Origin: Acidobacteriota bacterium
GTDB taxonomy: Bacteria > Acidobacteriota > Terriglobia > Terriglobales > Acidobacteriaceae
Direction: 5' to 3'
DNA length: 64,000 nucleotides
Assembly (NCBI GenBank): GCA_021818585.1
Contig: JAKATU010000065.1
Span: 62,001-126,000, forward strand
Of the stretch, positions 34,344 to 42,598 are shown piece by piece. Position 1 is the stretch's first letter; every line of letters begins with the position of its first letter. A model generated the notes under the pieces. It had not been told where the DNA came from. It did no database searches and saw only the letters and a list, made by a program, of their open reading frames with translations. The translations under genes were made by a program, and so were the position numbers.

Positions 34344-35213
34344 ATGAAAAACTCTCACATTCTCACCCGCGCACTTACCCCGCTCGCAGCCTTCCTCTGC
34401 GCCATGTCGCTGCTCGCACAACCCCCAAAATCCCACCACCAAACCCTGGTATGGAGCGCCGAATTCAACCACCACGCCCACGCCAAAGCCGCGCCCAGCC
34501 CCAAAGACTGGAACTACATCACCGGCCCCCAGCGCAACAACAACGAGCTTGAAACCTACTGCGCCTACGGATCCAACAAGCCGCCCTGCAGCGCCAGACA
34601 CCCCAACTCCTTCATTGACCGTCACGGCTACCTGCACATCATCGCCCGCCAGCCGTCCCCCGGCGTCTATACCTCCGCCCGCCTCAACACCAAAGGCCTC
34701 CACAGCTTCCAGTACGGCCGCATTGAGGCCCGCATCAAAATCCCGCGCGGACAGGGCATGTGGCCCGCCTTCTGGATGCTCGGCAACAACATCTCCCAGG
34801 TCGGCTGGCCCAGGTGCGGCGAGTTCGACATCATGGAAAACATCGGCAAAACGCCCGCCACCGTCTACGGCTCCATCCACGGCCCAGGCTTTATCGGCGG
34901 CATCATCACTCACCGCTACTCGCTCCCCAGCCATGCCGACTTCTACAAAAAATTCCACGTTTACGGCATGATCTGGTCCCCCGGCAAAGTCCAGTTCTAT
35001 GTGGACAAGCCCTCCAACATCTACGCCACACTCACCCCGTCTGACCTCCCCAAACGAGCCACCTGGCCCTTCGACGACGGCAAATTCTTCTTCGTCCTCA
35101 ACCTCGCCGTCGGCGGAGCGTGGCCTGGCAATCCCGACGCCACCACCCATTTCCCCGCGCAAATGCTCGTCGACTGGGTCCGCGTCTACCAGGACCGCCC
35201 CGCACAGCCATAA
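34344..35213 (+). CDS. Secreted GH16 beta-glucanase-like enzyme
   Basis: A 289-residue protein with a signal peptide (LTPLAAFLCAMSLLAQ) and the GH16 jelly roll. The catalytic signature GEFDIMENIG gives nucleophile Glu160, Asp162 and acid/base Glu165 (ExDxxE). Other family blocks are LVWSAEFN, NNNELETYC, YGRIEARIKIPRGQGMWPAFW, YGSIHGPG, FHVYGMIWSP and FFFVLNLAVGGAWPG, with WVRVYQ at the end. GH16 enzymes of this type usually cut beta-1,3 or mixed beta-1,3/1,4 glucans such as laminarin, lichenan or fungal wall glucan. It lies divergently from the TonB-dependent receptor, which could import products. Confidence 0.92.
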   Translation: MKNSHILTRALTPLAAFLCAMSLLAQPPKSHHQTLVWSAEFNHHAHAKAAPSPKDWNYITGPQRNNNELETYCAYGSNKPPCSARHPNSFIDRHGYLHIIARQPSPGVYTSARLNTKGLHSFQYGRIEARIKIPRGQGMWPAFWMLGNNISQVGWPRCGEFDIMENIGKTPATVYGSIHGPGFIGGIITHRYSLPSHADFYKKFHVYGMIWSPGKVQFYVDKPSNIYATLTPSDLPKRATWPFDDGKFFFVLNLAVGGAWPGNPDATTHFPAQMLVDWVRVYQDRPAQP

Positions 35214-35245
35214 CTCCTTTGGCCCACCTACAATAGGGGCAGTCC

Positions 35246-36427
35246 ATGACCGCTGCCCCCAAAATCTTCCTCTCCGCCGGAGAAGCCTCAGGCGAGCACT
35301 ACGGCGCAGCCCTCATCGCCGCGCTCCGCGATCTCAACCCCGCCATCCAGTTCTTCGGCCTCGGCGGCCAGCGCATGGAGCAGCTCGGAATGCGCCGTAT
35401 CGTCCGCGCAGAAGATGTAGCCGTCATGGGCATCACCGAGGTCATCCGCCACATGCCGCGCGTATACCGCGAATACCTCCGCCTCAAAGCCTCCATCCGC
35501 GCGGAAAAGCCTGACCTCGCCATCCTCATCGACTTCCCTGACGTCAATCTCTCCCTCGCCCGCACCCTCCACCAGCAAGGTACGCCCGTCCTCTACTTCG
35601 TCTCACCGCAACTCTGGGCGTGGAAGAAATACCGCATCCGCAAAGTCAAGCAGTACGTCGACCGCATGCTCGTCATCTTCCCCTTTGAGGTTGACTTCTA
35701 CCGCTCCCGCGGCGTCCAGGCCGACTTCGTAGGCCATCCCCTCGCCGAGCTACCCCTGCCCACCATCTCCCGCCAGGACTTCGCCGCCCGCCACAGCCTC
35801 GAACCCGAAAAGTTCTGGATCGGCCTGCTTCCCGGCAGCCGAGGCAAGGAAATTCGCCTCAACCTGCCGGAAATGGTCGCCGCAGCAGCTAAGCTCGGCC
35901 CCGCGCACGAATACATCTTCCCCCTGGCCACCTCGCTTACCGAAAATCAGCGCGGCCACATCCGCAAAAACCTCGCCGCGCTCATCGCCGCACAGCCACA
36001 TCCGCCCCGCATCACCGTTACCGACGACGCACGCGCCACCCTCCACCACGCACGCGCCAGCATCGTCGCCAGCGGCACCGCCACCGTCGAAGCCGCCCTC
36101 ATCGGCAATCCGTTTGTAGTGGTATACCGCGTATCTCCTGTAAGTTATGCCATCGCCAAACGCGTAGTGGACGTACCCCACGTCGCCATGGCCAACTTGA
36201 TAGCAGGAGCGCGCATGGTCCCGGAACTCATCCAGCATGACTTTACGGCGGACGCCGTCGTCTCACAGGTGGAACCCCTGCTCCACAACGAGCAGCTACG
36301 CCAGACCATGCAATCCCAAATGGCCCAGGTCCGCCACGCCCTCACTCCGCTGCCCGGCGGAGCCATCCAGAGTGTCGCCCAAACCGTCGTCAACCTGCTT
36401 CAGAAGAAATCGAGTGCCGTCTCATGA
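35246..36427 (+). CDS. lpxB: Lipid A disaccharide synthase
   Basis: LpxB joins UDP-diacylglucosamine and lipid X into the tetraacyl disaccharide of lipid A at the inner-membrane surface (GT19). The 393 residues show the family start KIFLSAGEASGEHYGAALI, GLGGQRMEQLG, VMGITEV, LIDFPDVNLSLA, the block YFVSPQLWAWKKYRIRKVKQ, FPFEVDFYR, FVGHPL, GLLPGSRGKEI and ASGTATVEAALIGNPFVVVY. It is complete. The next gene overlaps it by 4 nt (ATGA). lpxB normally clusters with lpxA/lpxD/fabZ; that context is absent here. Confidence 0.96.
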   Translation: MTAAPKIFLSAGEASGEHYGAALIAALRDLNPAIQFFGLGGQRMEQLGMRRIVRAEDVAVMGITEVIRHMPRVYREYLRLKASIRAEKPDLAILIDFPDVNLSLARTLHQQGTPVLYFVSPQLWAWKKYRIRKVKQYVDRMLVIFPFEVDFYRSRGVQADFVGHPLAELPLPTISRQDFAARHSLEPEKFWIGLLPGSRGKEIRLNLPEMVAAAAKLGPAHEYIFPLATSLTENQRGHIRKNLAALIAAQPHPPRITVTDDARATLHHARASIVASGTATVEAALIGNPFVVVYRVSPVSYAIAKRVVDVPHVAMANLIAGARMVPELIQHDFTADAVVSQVEPLLHNEQLRQTMQSQMAQVRHALTPLPGGAIQSVAQTVVNLLQKKSSAVS

Positions 36428-38394
36428 AAAATCTCTTCCCAAGCCGCGCCCGCATTCTCGCCCTGCTCACACTCTCGTTCTTCTGCGCTTGCCACGCGCG
36501 CGCCCAGCAGTCCGACCCCATCGACATCTCCGCCTACAACATCCAGGCCGCTGTCACGCCGCAAACCCACACGCTCTCCGCCACCGCGCAGGTAACCTTC
36601 ACCGCCAATCGGGACCTCCAGACCGTCAGCTTCATCCTCCACGACCGCCTCTCCATCAGCAAAATCACGGACAGTCAGGGCAACACCCTCAACGGCATTC
36701 GCGGAGCCTACGACACCCTCCTCATCACCCCCGCCACGCCGCTCGCCAAAGGCCAAACCTACACCTGGACATTCACCTACTCCGGCAATCTCAACGGCGG
36801 CAATGGCGGACCCGTCCCCGGCCTCACCCTCGCCGAAATCAACCCCTCCATCAGCTATCTGCTCTACGGCGGCGCATGGTTCCCCATGGACGGCTACCTC
36901 ACCGACCGCTTCACCGCCGACATGCAAATCTCCGTCCCCGCCGGATACACCGTTATCGGCAGCGGGCCCACCGGCAAGCCCACCAAGGTAAACGGCCTCG
37001 ATCAGTACACCTTCAAGTGGGACAAGTCCGGCTTCCCCGGCAGCATCTTCATCGGCAAATGGATCGACGTTCCCGCGCCGGACGCGCCCAACATCCGCCT
37101 CTACGTTACCGCCGCCCACAAAAAGGCCGCGCAAACCACCTACGGCACCGCTGCCCTCGACGAGTTCGCCTACTTCAGCAGCACCTTCGGCACGCCCCAA
37201 TCCAACGAGCTCTACGTCGTCGAACTGCCCAACAACACCGTCCCCGCCTACTGGGCCCCGCAAATCGCCGCCGTCGCCGGCTCCCAGATCGGCGGCAGCA
37301 CCAGCTTCCGCCTGCTTGCCAACACCATCGCCCACCAGTGGTGGAGCAGCGCCGTAAGCCCCGCCACCCTCAATGATGCCTGGATCACCAACGGCATGTG
37401 CACCTACTCTGAGCTCCTCTATCTTGAGTATCAGGACGGCGAAGGCGCCATGCTCAACGCCCTCAAGGACATCGCCGCAGGTGCGCTCGCATACGACACC
37501 ACCCCGCTCACCAGCGCAGGCCGTCTCAACGCCTTCTCGCCCCAGTTCCAGTCCATGACCTTCTACAAGGGCGCAGAAGTCCTACACATGCTCAACTGGA
37601 TGCTCGGCGACAACACCTTCAACAAGATTCTCAGCACCATCAACACGCAATACTCCGGCAAGGGCATCACTACCGCCGACTTCAAAAAAATAGCCGAGTC
37701 CACCTCCCACAGAAACCTCACACCCTTCTTCGCCGAATGGCTCGACGCCACTGGCGCACCCAGCTTCACCACCAGGTGGACCATTTTCCGCCTCGGCAAC
37801 GGCAAAGGCTTCCGCACCGTCGGCGAAATCAGACAACAGCTGGACCTCTTCAACATGCCCGTAAAACTCCGCATTGAGACGGAAGGCAAAACCGAAAGCA
37901 CCATCATCCATGTCGTCGGAACCAGCACGCCCTTCAACATCGTCACCTTCGGCATGCCCCGCAAAATCACCGTCGACCCCGATGGCAATATCCTCCAGGA
38001 CGACCCCACCATGCAAGTCCGCGTCGACATCCTCCGCGGTCAGCAGCTCGCCGCACAAGGCGACGCAGCCGGGGCGCTCGCCCAATATCAGGCCGCCCTC
38101 AAGGTCAACCCTCTCAGCTCCCTCGCCAACTTCCGCATTGGCGAACTCCTCTTCCAGCAGCACGAATACCAGGCCGCCGTAAACGCCTACCGCGCGTCCC
38201 TTCACGGCGACGGCGTACCCCCGTGGACCGCCGTCTGGAGCCACATCGAAATCGGCAAAATCTTCGACATCACCGGCCAGCGCGACCGCGCCATCCGCGA
38301 GTACCGCGAGGCACTCCTCACCCACGACAACACCTCCGGCGCGCTCAACGAGGCCCGCCGCGACATCCAAACTCCCTACAAGCTGCCGAAATAA
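36424..38394 (+). CDS. M1-aminopeptidase-like secreted protein with lost zinc site and C-terminal TPR
   Basis: The 656-residue exported protein has a signal (ILALLTLSFFCACHARA), an N-terminal M1-type beta domain (YNIQAAVTPQTHTLSATAQV, FILHDRLSI) and an M1-like catalytic fold. Where active enzymes have HExxH-W..(18)-E, this protein reads NTIAHQWW at 300-307 and WITNGMCTYSELLYLE from 320. First His is Asn300, catalytic Glu is Thr301, the third ligand is Asn323, and only His304 is kept. The GxMEN motif is also absent (PNNTVPAYWAP). The last ~120 residues contain TPR-like helices (AQGDAAGALAQYQAALKVNP, EYQAAVNAYRASL). It should be catalytically dead and perhaps serve in binding or scaffolding. 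It overlaps lpxB by 4 nt. Confidence 0.85.
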   Translation: MKNLFPSRARILALLTLSFFCACHARAQQSDPIDISAYNIQAAVTPQTHTLSATAQVTFTANRDLQTVSFILHDRLSISKITDSQGNTLNGIRGAYDTLLITPATPLAKGQTYTWTFTYSGNLNGGNGGPVPGLTLAEINPSISYLLYGGAWFPMDGYLTDRFTADMQISVPAGYTVIGSGPTGKPTKVNGLDQYTFKWDKSGFPGSIFIGKWIDVPAPDAPNIRLYVTAAHKKAAQTTYGTAALDEFAYFSSTFGTPQSNELYVVELPNNTVPAYWAPQIAAVAGSQIGGSTSFRLLANTIAHQWWSSAVSPATLNDAWITNGMCTYSELLYLEYQDGEGAMLNALKDIAAGALAYDTTPLTSAGRLNAFSPQFQSMTFYKGAEVLHMLNWMLGDNTFNKILSTINTQYSGKGITTADFKKIAESTSHRNLTPFFAEWLDATGAPSFTTRWTIFRLGNGKGFRTVGEIRQQLDLFNMPVKLRIETEGKTESTIIHVVGTSTPFNIVTFGMPRKITVDPDGNILQDDPTMQVRVDILRGQQLAAQGDAAGALAQYQAALKVNPLSSLANFRIGELLFQQHEYQAAVNAYRASLHGDGVPPWTAVWSHIEIGKIFDITGQRDRAIREYREALLTHDNTSGALNEARRDIQTPYKLPK

Positions 38395-38481
38395 GTAAAA
38401 TAGTTGTTGTAACACGTATTTTTTGGGGATCAGGTTCCGTCACACCTGCGTCTCAGCCGCAACCTCACAGGAGATCCATAC

Positions 38482-39066
38482 ATGAAGTTTCACCTCGCAG
38501 CCCTCGCCGTTCTCATCGGGACCGCATCCATCGCATGCGCGCAAACCACCACCCTCAACCTCGATCCCAATCACTCCGAGGCCGACTTCAGCATCAAGCA
38601 CATGGAAATCTCCCGCGTGCACGGCCAGTTCAGCCAAATCACCGGCACCATCGTCCTCGACACCAAGGACATGGCCAAATCCTCCGTCGATGCCGTCATC
38701 CCCATCAACACCGTCAACACCGGCGTTGCCATGCGCGACAACGACCTACGCGGCAAGGACTTCTTCAACGTCGCCCAGTTCCCCACCATGACTTTCAAGA
38801 GCACCAGCGTCACGCCGGACAGCGGCGGCTACAAGGTCATCGGCAACCTCACCATGCACGGCGTTACCCGTCCCGTAACCCTGCAAATGGACGCGCCCAG
38901 CAAACCCATCACCCTCCAGGGCCACATTCACCGCGGCTTCCAGGCCACCACCACCCTCAACCGCAAAAACTTTGGCCTCAACTGGAACGGTCTGCTCCCC
39001 GACGGCGACGCCATGATCGGCAACAACGTCAGAATTACCCTCGACGTCGAAGGCATCCAGAAATAA
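38482..39066 (+). CDS. YceI-family periplasmic lipid-binding protein
   Basis: The 194-residue protein has a signal peptide (LAALAVLIGTASIACAQ) and the YceI lipocalin-like barrel: LNLDPNHSEADFSIKHM, VHGQFSQITGTIVLD, DNDLRGKDFFNVAQFPTMTF, VIGNLTMHGVTRPVTL. YceI proteins bind isoprenoid chains or quinone-like lipids in the periplasm and are often induced by stress or alkaline pH. An AGGAG precedes the ATG at suitable distance. A strong terminator follows. Confidence 0.93.
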   Translation: MKFHLAALAVLIGTASIACAQTTTLNLDPNHSEADFSIKHMEISRVHGQFSQITGTIVLDTKDMAKSSVDAVIPINTVNTGVAMRDNDLRGKDFFNVAQFPTMTFKSTSVTPDSGGYKVIGNLTMHGVTRPVTLQMDAPSKPITLQGHIHRGFQATTTLNRKNFGLNWNGLLPDGDAMIGNNVRITLDVEGIQK

Positions 39067-39085
39067 CTTCACCCTTCACGCAAGC

Positions 39086-39111
39086 AAAAGCCCCGCAAAC
39101 GCGGGGCTTTT
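39086..39111. terminator. Strong bidirectional terminator after yceI
   Basis: AAAAGCCCCGC and GCGGGGCTTTT pair over 11 bp around AAAC. It separates the converging YceI gene and permease operon and has a U tract on both strands. Confidence 0.85.
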
Positions 39112-39133
39112 CTCGTTCCATCCACAAGCCGTG

Positions 39134-40372
39134 TCACTCGTAACGCAGCGCCTCAATCGGGTCCAGATTCGCCGCTTTCAGCGCCGGCAGCATCCCGCTC
39201 ACCGTCCCCACCACAATCAGCGTCACCGTCGCCGCCAGCACAATCATCGGAGAAATCAGCAGCCGGATATCCGCCCCATGCGCATGCGCCGCAATCGCGC
39301 TGTAGAACGTAATCCGCCCCACAGCCACTGAAACCAGATACGACAACCCAATCCCCAGCACCCCGCCCAGACCCGTAATCACCAGCGCCTCGGCCAGAAA
39401 CTGCAGCAGAATATGCCGCCGCCGCGCACCCAGTGCCTTCTCCACGCCAATCTCACGCGTCCGCTGCTGCACAGCCACCAGCATGATGTTCATCAGCCCG
39501 ATGCCTGCAATCCCCAGCGTCAACGCGCCAATAAACAGCAGCAGCACCTGCAGCGCCGCCGTAATAATTTGGAACTGATACAGTTGCTTTTGAATATTCG
39601 CCACGTAAATCGCATTGTGATCCGTCGGCATAAAGTTATGCGCCGCCGCCAGCGAGTTCCGCATCGCCTGTTCCACCGGCCCGTTCGGCCCGCGATAGCG
39701 GAACCATATCCCCGTCAGGTTCTTCGGGTCCATCAACCCCTTCATCGCGTTGAACGGTATGTACACCTGCCGGTTCACATCATTGCCCGCTTCTGACATC
39801 TTCGGCCGCAGCACGCCAATCACCTTGAACGGCACGCCCGCAATCCGTATGCGCTCTCCAATCGGATACTTCCCGTCCATCAGCAGCTTCTTCGAGTCGC
39901 TCGCCAGCACCGCCACGTGCGCATGCTGCTCATTGTCCTTCTCGTTGAAAAACCGCCCCTCCGCAATCGGCAAATGCATGATGTCCGTAATGTCCGGCTC
40001 ATCCCCGTTCACATTCCACGTATAGCTGTGCAGTTCGTTGGAGACCATAAGCCCCTTGGCCAGCTCCGGCGAAATCCGCTCCACGCCCGGCACCGTATTC
40101 CGAATCAACTCCACGTCGCTCATCGTAAAGCGCACCGGAACTCCGGCCTTCATCCCGCCTGCCTGCTCGGAAGTCTTCCCCGGAAATACGCCGATCATCT
40201 GCGTACCCCACTGCGCAAAAATCGCATGGATCGCATTCGAGAATCCCGCCCCATACGCCAGCAGCAGCACCACCGTCGCAATACCCCACGCCATCCCGCA
40301 AACCGTAATCATCGTGCGTCGGCGGTTATAAAGCATCGCCTCCCACGCCTGTGCCCAGATGTCCTTCAGCAT
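39134..40372 (-). CDS. FtsX/MacB-type ABC transporter permease (second of pair)
   Basis: The protein has 412 residues from ATG 40372 (MLKDIWAQAWEAMLYNRRRT). It has an N-terminal membrane helix (MITVCGMAWGIATVVLLLAY), a large periplasmic MacB_PCD domain of about 200 residues, then three membrane helices with LLFIGALTLGIAGIGLMNIM, the cytoplasmic coupling stretch QQRTREIGVEKALGARRRHI, and the C-terminal LDPIEALRYE. Such permeases work in mechanotransmission complexes or export peptides and lipoproteins. The start lies 16 nt after the stop of the first permease, so the two form an operon and probably a heterodimer. No ATPase or adaptor gene is adjacent. Confidence 0.88.
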   Translation of the reverse strand: MLKDIWAQAWEAMLYNRRRTMITVCGMAWGIATVVLLLAYGAGFSNAIHAIFAQWGTQMIGVFPGKTSEQAGGMKAGVPVRFTMSDVELIRNTVPGVERISPELAKGLMVSNELHSYTWNVNGDEPDITDIMHLPIAEGRFFNEKDNEQHAHVAVLASDSKKLLMDGKYPIGERIRIAGVPFKVIGVLRPKMSEAGNDVNRQVYIPFNAMKGLMDPKNLTGIWFRYRGPNGPVEQAMRNSLAAAHNFMPTDHNAIYVANIQKQLYQFQIITAALQVLLLFIGALTLGIAGIGLMNIMLVAVQQRTREIGVEKALGARRRHILLQFLAEALVITGLGGVLGIGLSYLVSVAVGRITFYSAIAAHAHGADIRLLISPMIVLAATVTLIVVGTVSGMLPALKAANLDPIEALRYE

Positions 40373-40388
40373 CTTCCCGCTCCCATTC

Positions 40389-41654
40389 CTATTCGCGCCG
40401 CAATGCTTCCACCGGCTCCAGCGCCGCCGCTCGTGATGCCGGATACACCCCCGCAATCACGCCGCAAACCGTCAGCGAGCCAAACGCCAGCGCCGCCGTC
40501 CACGGCACAATATGCGGCGGAGCAAACCCGCGCATTCCCGCGCCCAATAGTTGTTGCAACACCCACATAAACGCCGCCGCGCCGCCAATCCCAATCAATC
40601 CGCTCAGCGCCGTCAGCGTAATTCCCTCAAGAAAAAACTGCGTCAAAATACTCCGGCTCGTAGCGCCAATCGCCTTCCGCAATCCAATCTCGCGCGTGCG
40701 CTCCGACACCGCCACCAGCATGATGTTCACAATCCCCACCGCGCCCAACCCCAGCGTCACCAACCCCACGCTGCCCAGGAAAAAATCCATCGCGTCGAAA
40801 ATTTTGTCCACCATCTCCGCGCTCTGGATAGTGTCCCACTCGTTAAAGGCCTGCGGTGCATTCGGATCAAACCCATGCCGCCGCGCCACAATCTGGTGTA
40901 CCTCATTCACCGCCGCCAGGTGCGCCGCATGCGTCCACGGCTGGTACTGGATCGAGCTCACCGCATCCGTCGGCACCATCTCGCCGTCTGTGCCCTTGAT
41001 CCCAAAATTCGCCATCATCACCGTCAGCGGAATGTACACCTGCTGGTTCTGCTGATTGTTATCGCCGTGCCCGACTTTCTTATTGACCCCAATCACTAGA
41101 AAGCGAATCCCGCTCACCGACACATACTCGCCCAGCGCAGGCCGGTGCGGAAACAGCATCTCCGCCGCCCGCGAACCCAGCACCATCACGTCATTCCGGT
41201 GCTCCATGTCGTCCTCGTTGATAAAACGACCCTCCGCCAGCGGCAAATTCCGAACCACCGGCGCATTCGGCTGCACCCCATACACCGTGCCGGAAATTGT
41301 CTCGTACCGGCTCTGCTCCTTGAGCGTATCGTTGTCCAGCAGCGCCGTCACATGGGCCACATCCGGAGCCTGCGTCGCAATCGCCGCCTCATCACCCAGC
41401 GTCAAAAAATAAGGCTTCATCCCCACATGCTGGCTCGCCACCGCTGGAACAGTTCCGCCCCACATCATCACCACGTCCTGGCCCACATCCGCCAGCCGCT
41501 GCTGCTGGCCCTCGCGGAATCCCTCACCCACGCCAATCAGCAGCAGCATCGAACCCACGCCCCACGCAATCCCAAACATCGTCAAAAACGACCGCAGCTT
41601 GTTCGACCAGATCGCCTGAAACACCTGCCCAAAAATGTCGCCTAAACTTCGCAT
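40389..41654 (-). CDS. FtsX/MacB-type ABC transporter permease (first of pair)
   Basis: The 421-residue protein has the same plan as its neighbour: IWSNKLRSFLTMFGIAWGVG, a MacB_PCD periplasmic domain, LGLGAVGIVNIMLVAVSERT, REIGLRKAIGATSRSILTQF, and the end LEPVEALRRE. It is first in a two-permease operon on the minus strand. With both subunits but no ATP-binding protein or membrane-fusion protein encoded within view, the complex must borrow an ATPase from another locus. Confidence 0.88.
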   Translation of the reverse strand: MRSLGDIFGQVFQAIWSNKLRSFLTMFGIAWGVGSMLLLIGVGEGFREGQQQRLADVGQDVVMMWGGTVPAVASQHVGMKPYFLTLGDEAAIATQAPDVAHVTALLDNDTLKEQSRYETISGTVYGVQPNAPVVRNLPLAEGRFINEDDMEHRNDVMVLGSRAAEMLFPHRPALGEYVSVSGIRFLVIGVNKKVGHGDNNQQNQQVYIPLTVMMANFGIKGTDGEMVPTDAVSSIQYQPWTHAAHLAAVNEVHQIVARRHGFDPNAPQAFNEWDTIQSAEMVDKIFDAMDFFLGSVGLVTLGLGAVGIVNIMLVAVSERTREIGLRKAIGATSRSILTQFFLEGITLTALSGLIGIGGAAAFMWVLQQLLGAGMRGFAPPHIVPWTAALAFGSLTVCGVIAGVYPASRAAALEPVEALRRE

Positions 41655-41720
41655 CTGTACTGCTCAATACGCCCACCGGCGTCAATTCGTTCCTCCCTTT
41701 TTGCCATGAGCAAAAAGAAA

Positions 41721-41747
41721 AACGGCAGCTCATACCGAACTGCCGTT
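41721..41747 (-). terminator. Terminator after a small gene
   Basis: AACGGCAG and CTGCCGTT (8 bp) flank an 11-nt loop, followed on the minus strand by TTTTTCTTTTTG. It would end the transcript of the small gene at 41903-42085 and shield the permease operon. Confidence 0.65.
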
Positions 41748-41902
41748 CTCCGTTCATAAACAAAACTCTCCCACAGCCTCGAACAATCCCGCAAGAGACT
41801 GCCCCACGCCACCTGCCCGGGTACAGGAACTAAGTCCCCCAGCTCAGCCAAAAGTCACACCGAGCCAAAATCTGCATCCCCCTCCGCGTCAACAGTCTGG
41901 AG

Positions 41903-42085
41903 CTACTTCGTCTGCAGCGCCTGCAGAATGCTGTCCGCATTCGGACGCGACTCGCGAATATACTCGCTCACGCGCTGCCGCTCTTCGGCGGTCAGGGATG
42001 GTACAAGGGCCAGGACTCGCCGCAGGGTTACCGATACATCGTCCACGTAATTCATCATGCGAATGGCTTCGCCACTAAGGGGCAT
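41903..42085 (-). CDS. Small conserved-looking protein, function unknown
   Basis: The 60-residue protein reads MPLSGEAIRMMNYVDDVSVT, then LRRVLALVPSLTAEERQRVS and EYIRESRPNADSILQALQTK. It is predicted soluble and helical. Support comes from a strong Shine-Dalgarno (GAGGAG, 8 nt before ATG 42085) and a proper terminator 155 nt downstream. No family recognised. It stands between galE and the permease operon on the same strand, but terminators lie on both sides, so it looks monocistronic. Confidence 0.55.
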   Translation of the reverse strand: MPLSGEAIRMMNYVDDVSVTLRRVLALVPSLTAEERQRVSEYIRESRPNADSILQALQTK

Positions 42086-42548
42086 TGCTTCTTCTCCTCG
42101 AACCGGATACTCAACTTATTTTGTCCAACCGCTGCCAGGCACATGCCGTCACCTCGCAATCAGCTCTGGGTGCATCAAACCCCTTACATTACCCTGCCGC
42201 GAGCTTTCCGGCAACCCCCTCAGACCGGATGAGCAATCAGCTCCACGCCCCGCCGTTCGGTCCGCTCTCCGCCGTCACCACCGGCGCATTCGCATGCTTC
42301 GGGTTATAGCAGGCCCGCGCAACCGTCAACAAAGTGAAGGTTCCCAGCGCTTCAACCGCGGCCCATCCAGCTGATTCACCCAAACGGCTCAACCGCATCC
42401 CTCGTGATCCGGTTCACCTGGTCCGCCCTCGTATTGATCCCATACGGCGAGTCCATCGTTCTCCTCCAAATAGTCTTGCATCCCGGCCTGCGCCCCTCGC
42501 GGTAATACCAACACCCGACCGCCCTATTTCTACCCACCAGTACGCAAA
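42086..42548. other. Intergenic region with a possible tiny gene
   Basis: The only supported element is the 26-codon frame at 42376-42456, annotated separately. The rest shows no coding signal and no clear promoter, although a promoter for the small gene at 41903-42085 must be here. Confidence 0.35.
42376..42456 (-). CDS. Possible 26-residue small protein
   Basis: ATG 42456 begins a short frame (MDSPYGINTRADQVNRITRD, then AVEPFG) preceded by GGAGGAG four nt upstream, among the best ribosome-binding sites in the window. The peptide is polar and neither a signal nor a membrane helix. The strong site next to a sensible composition is the only evidence; it could be a chance or a leader peptide. 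Confidence 0.3.
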   Translation of the reverse strand: MDSPYGINTRADQVNRITRDAVEPFG

Positions 42549-42579
42549 AATGCCGCAAAACCGGCGTTTTTGCGGCATT
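42549..42579 (-). terminator. Terminator after galE
   Basis: AATGCCGCAAAA and TTTTGCGGCATT pair perfectly over 12 bp around a 7-nt loop, and the minus strand continues with TTTTTGCG. It lies 20 nt past the galE stop. Confidence 0.8.
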
Positions 42580-42598
42580 AATAATTTTCAGAAAAAAA

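Noticed and set aside
27569..35213. Polysaccharide utilisation locus of the Bacteroidetes SusCD kind
   Set aside because: The receptor has a SusC-like N-terminal domain, but no SusD partner is present, and the genes are on both strands with separate terminators. I treat it as a loose neighbourhood of glycan-active genes only.
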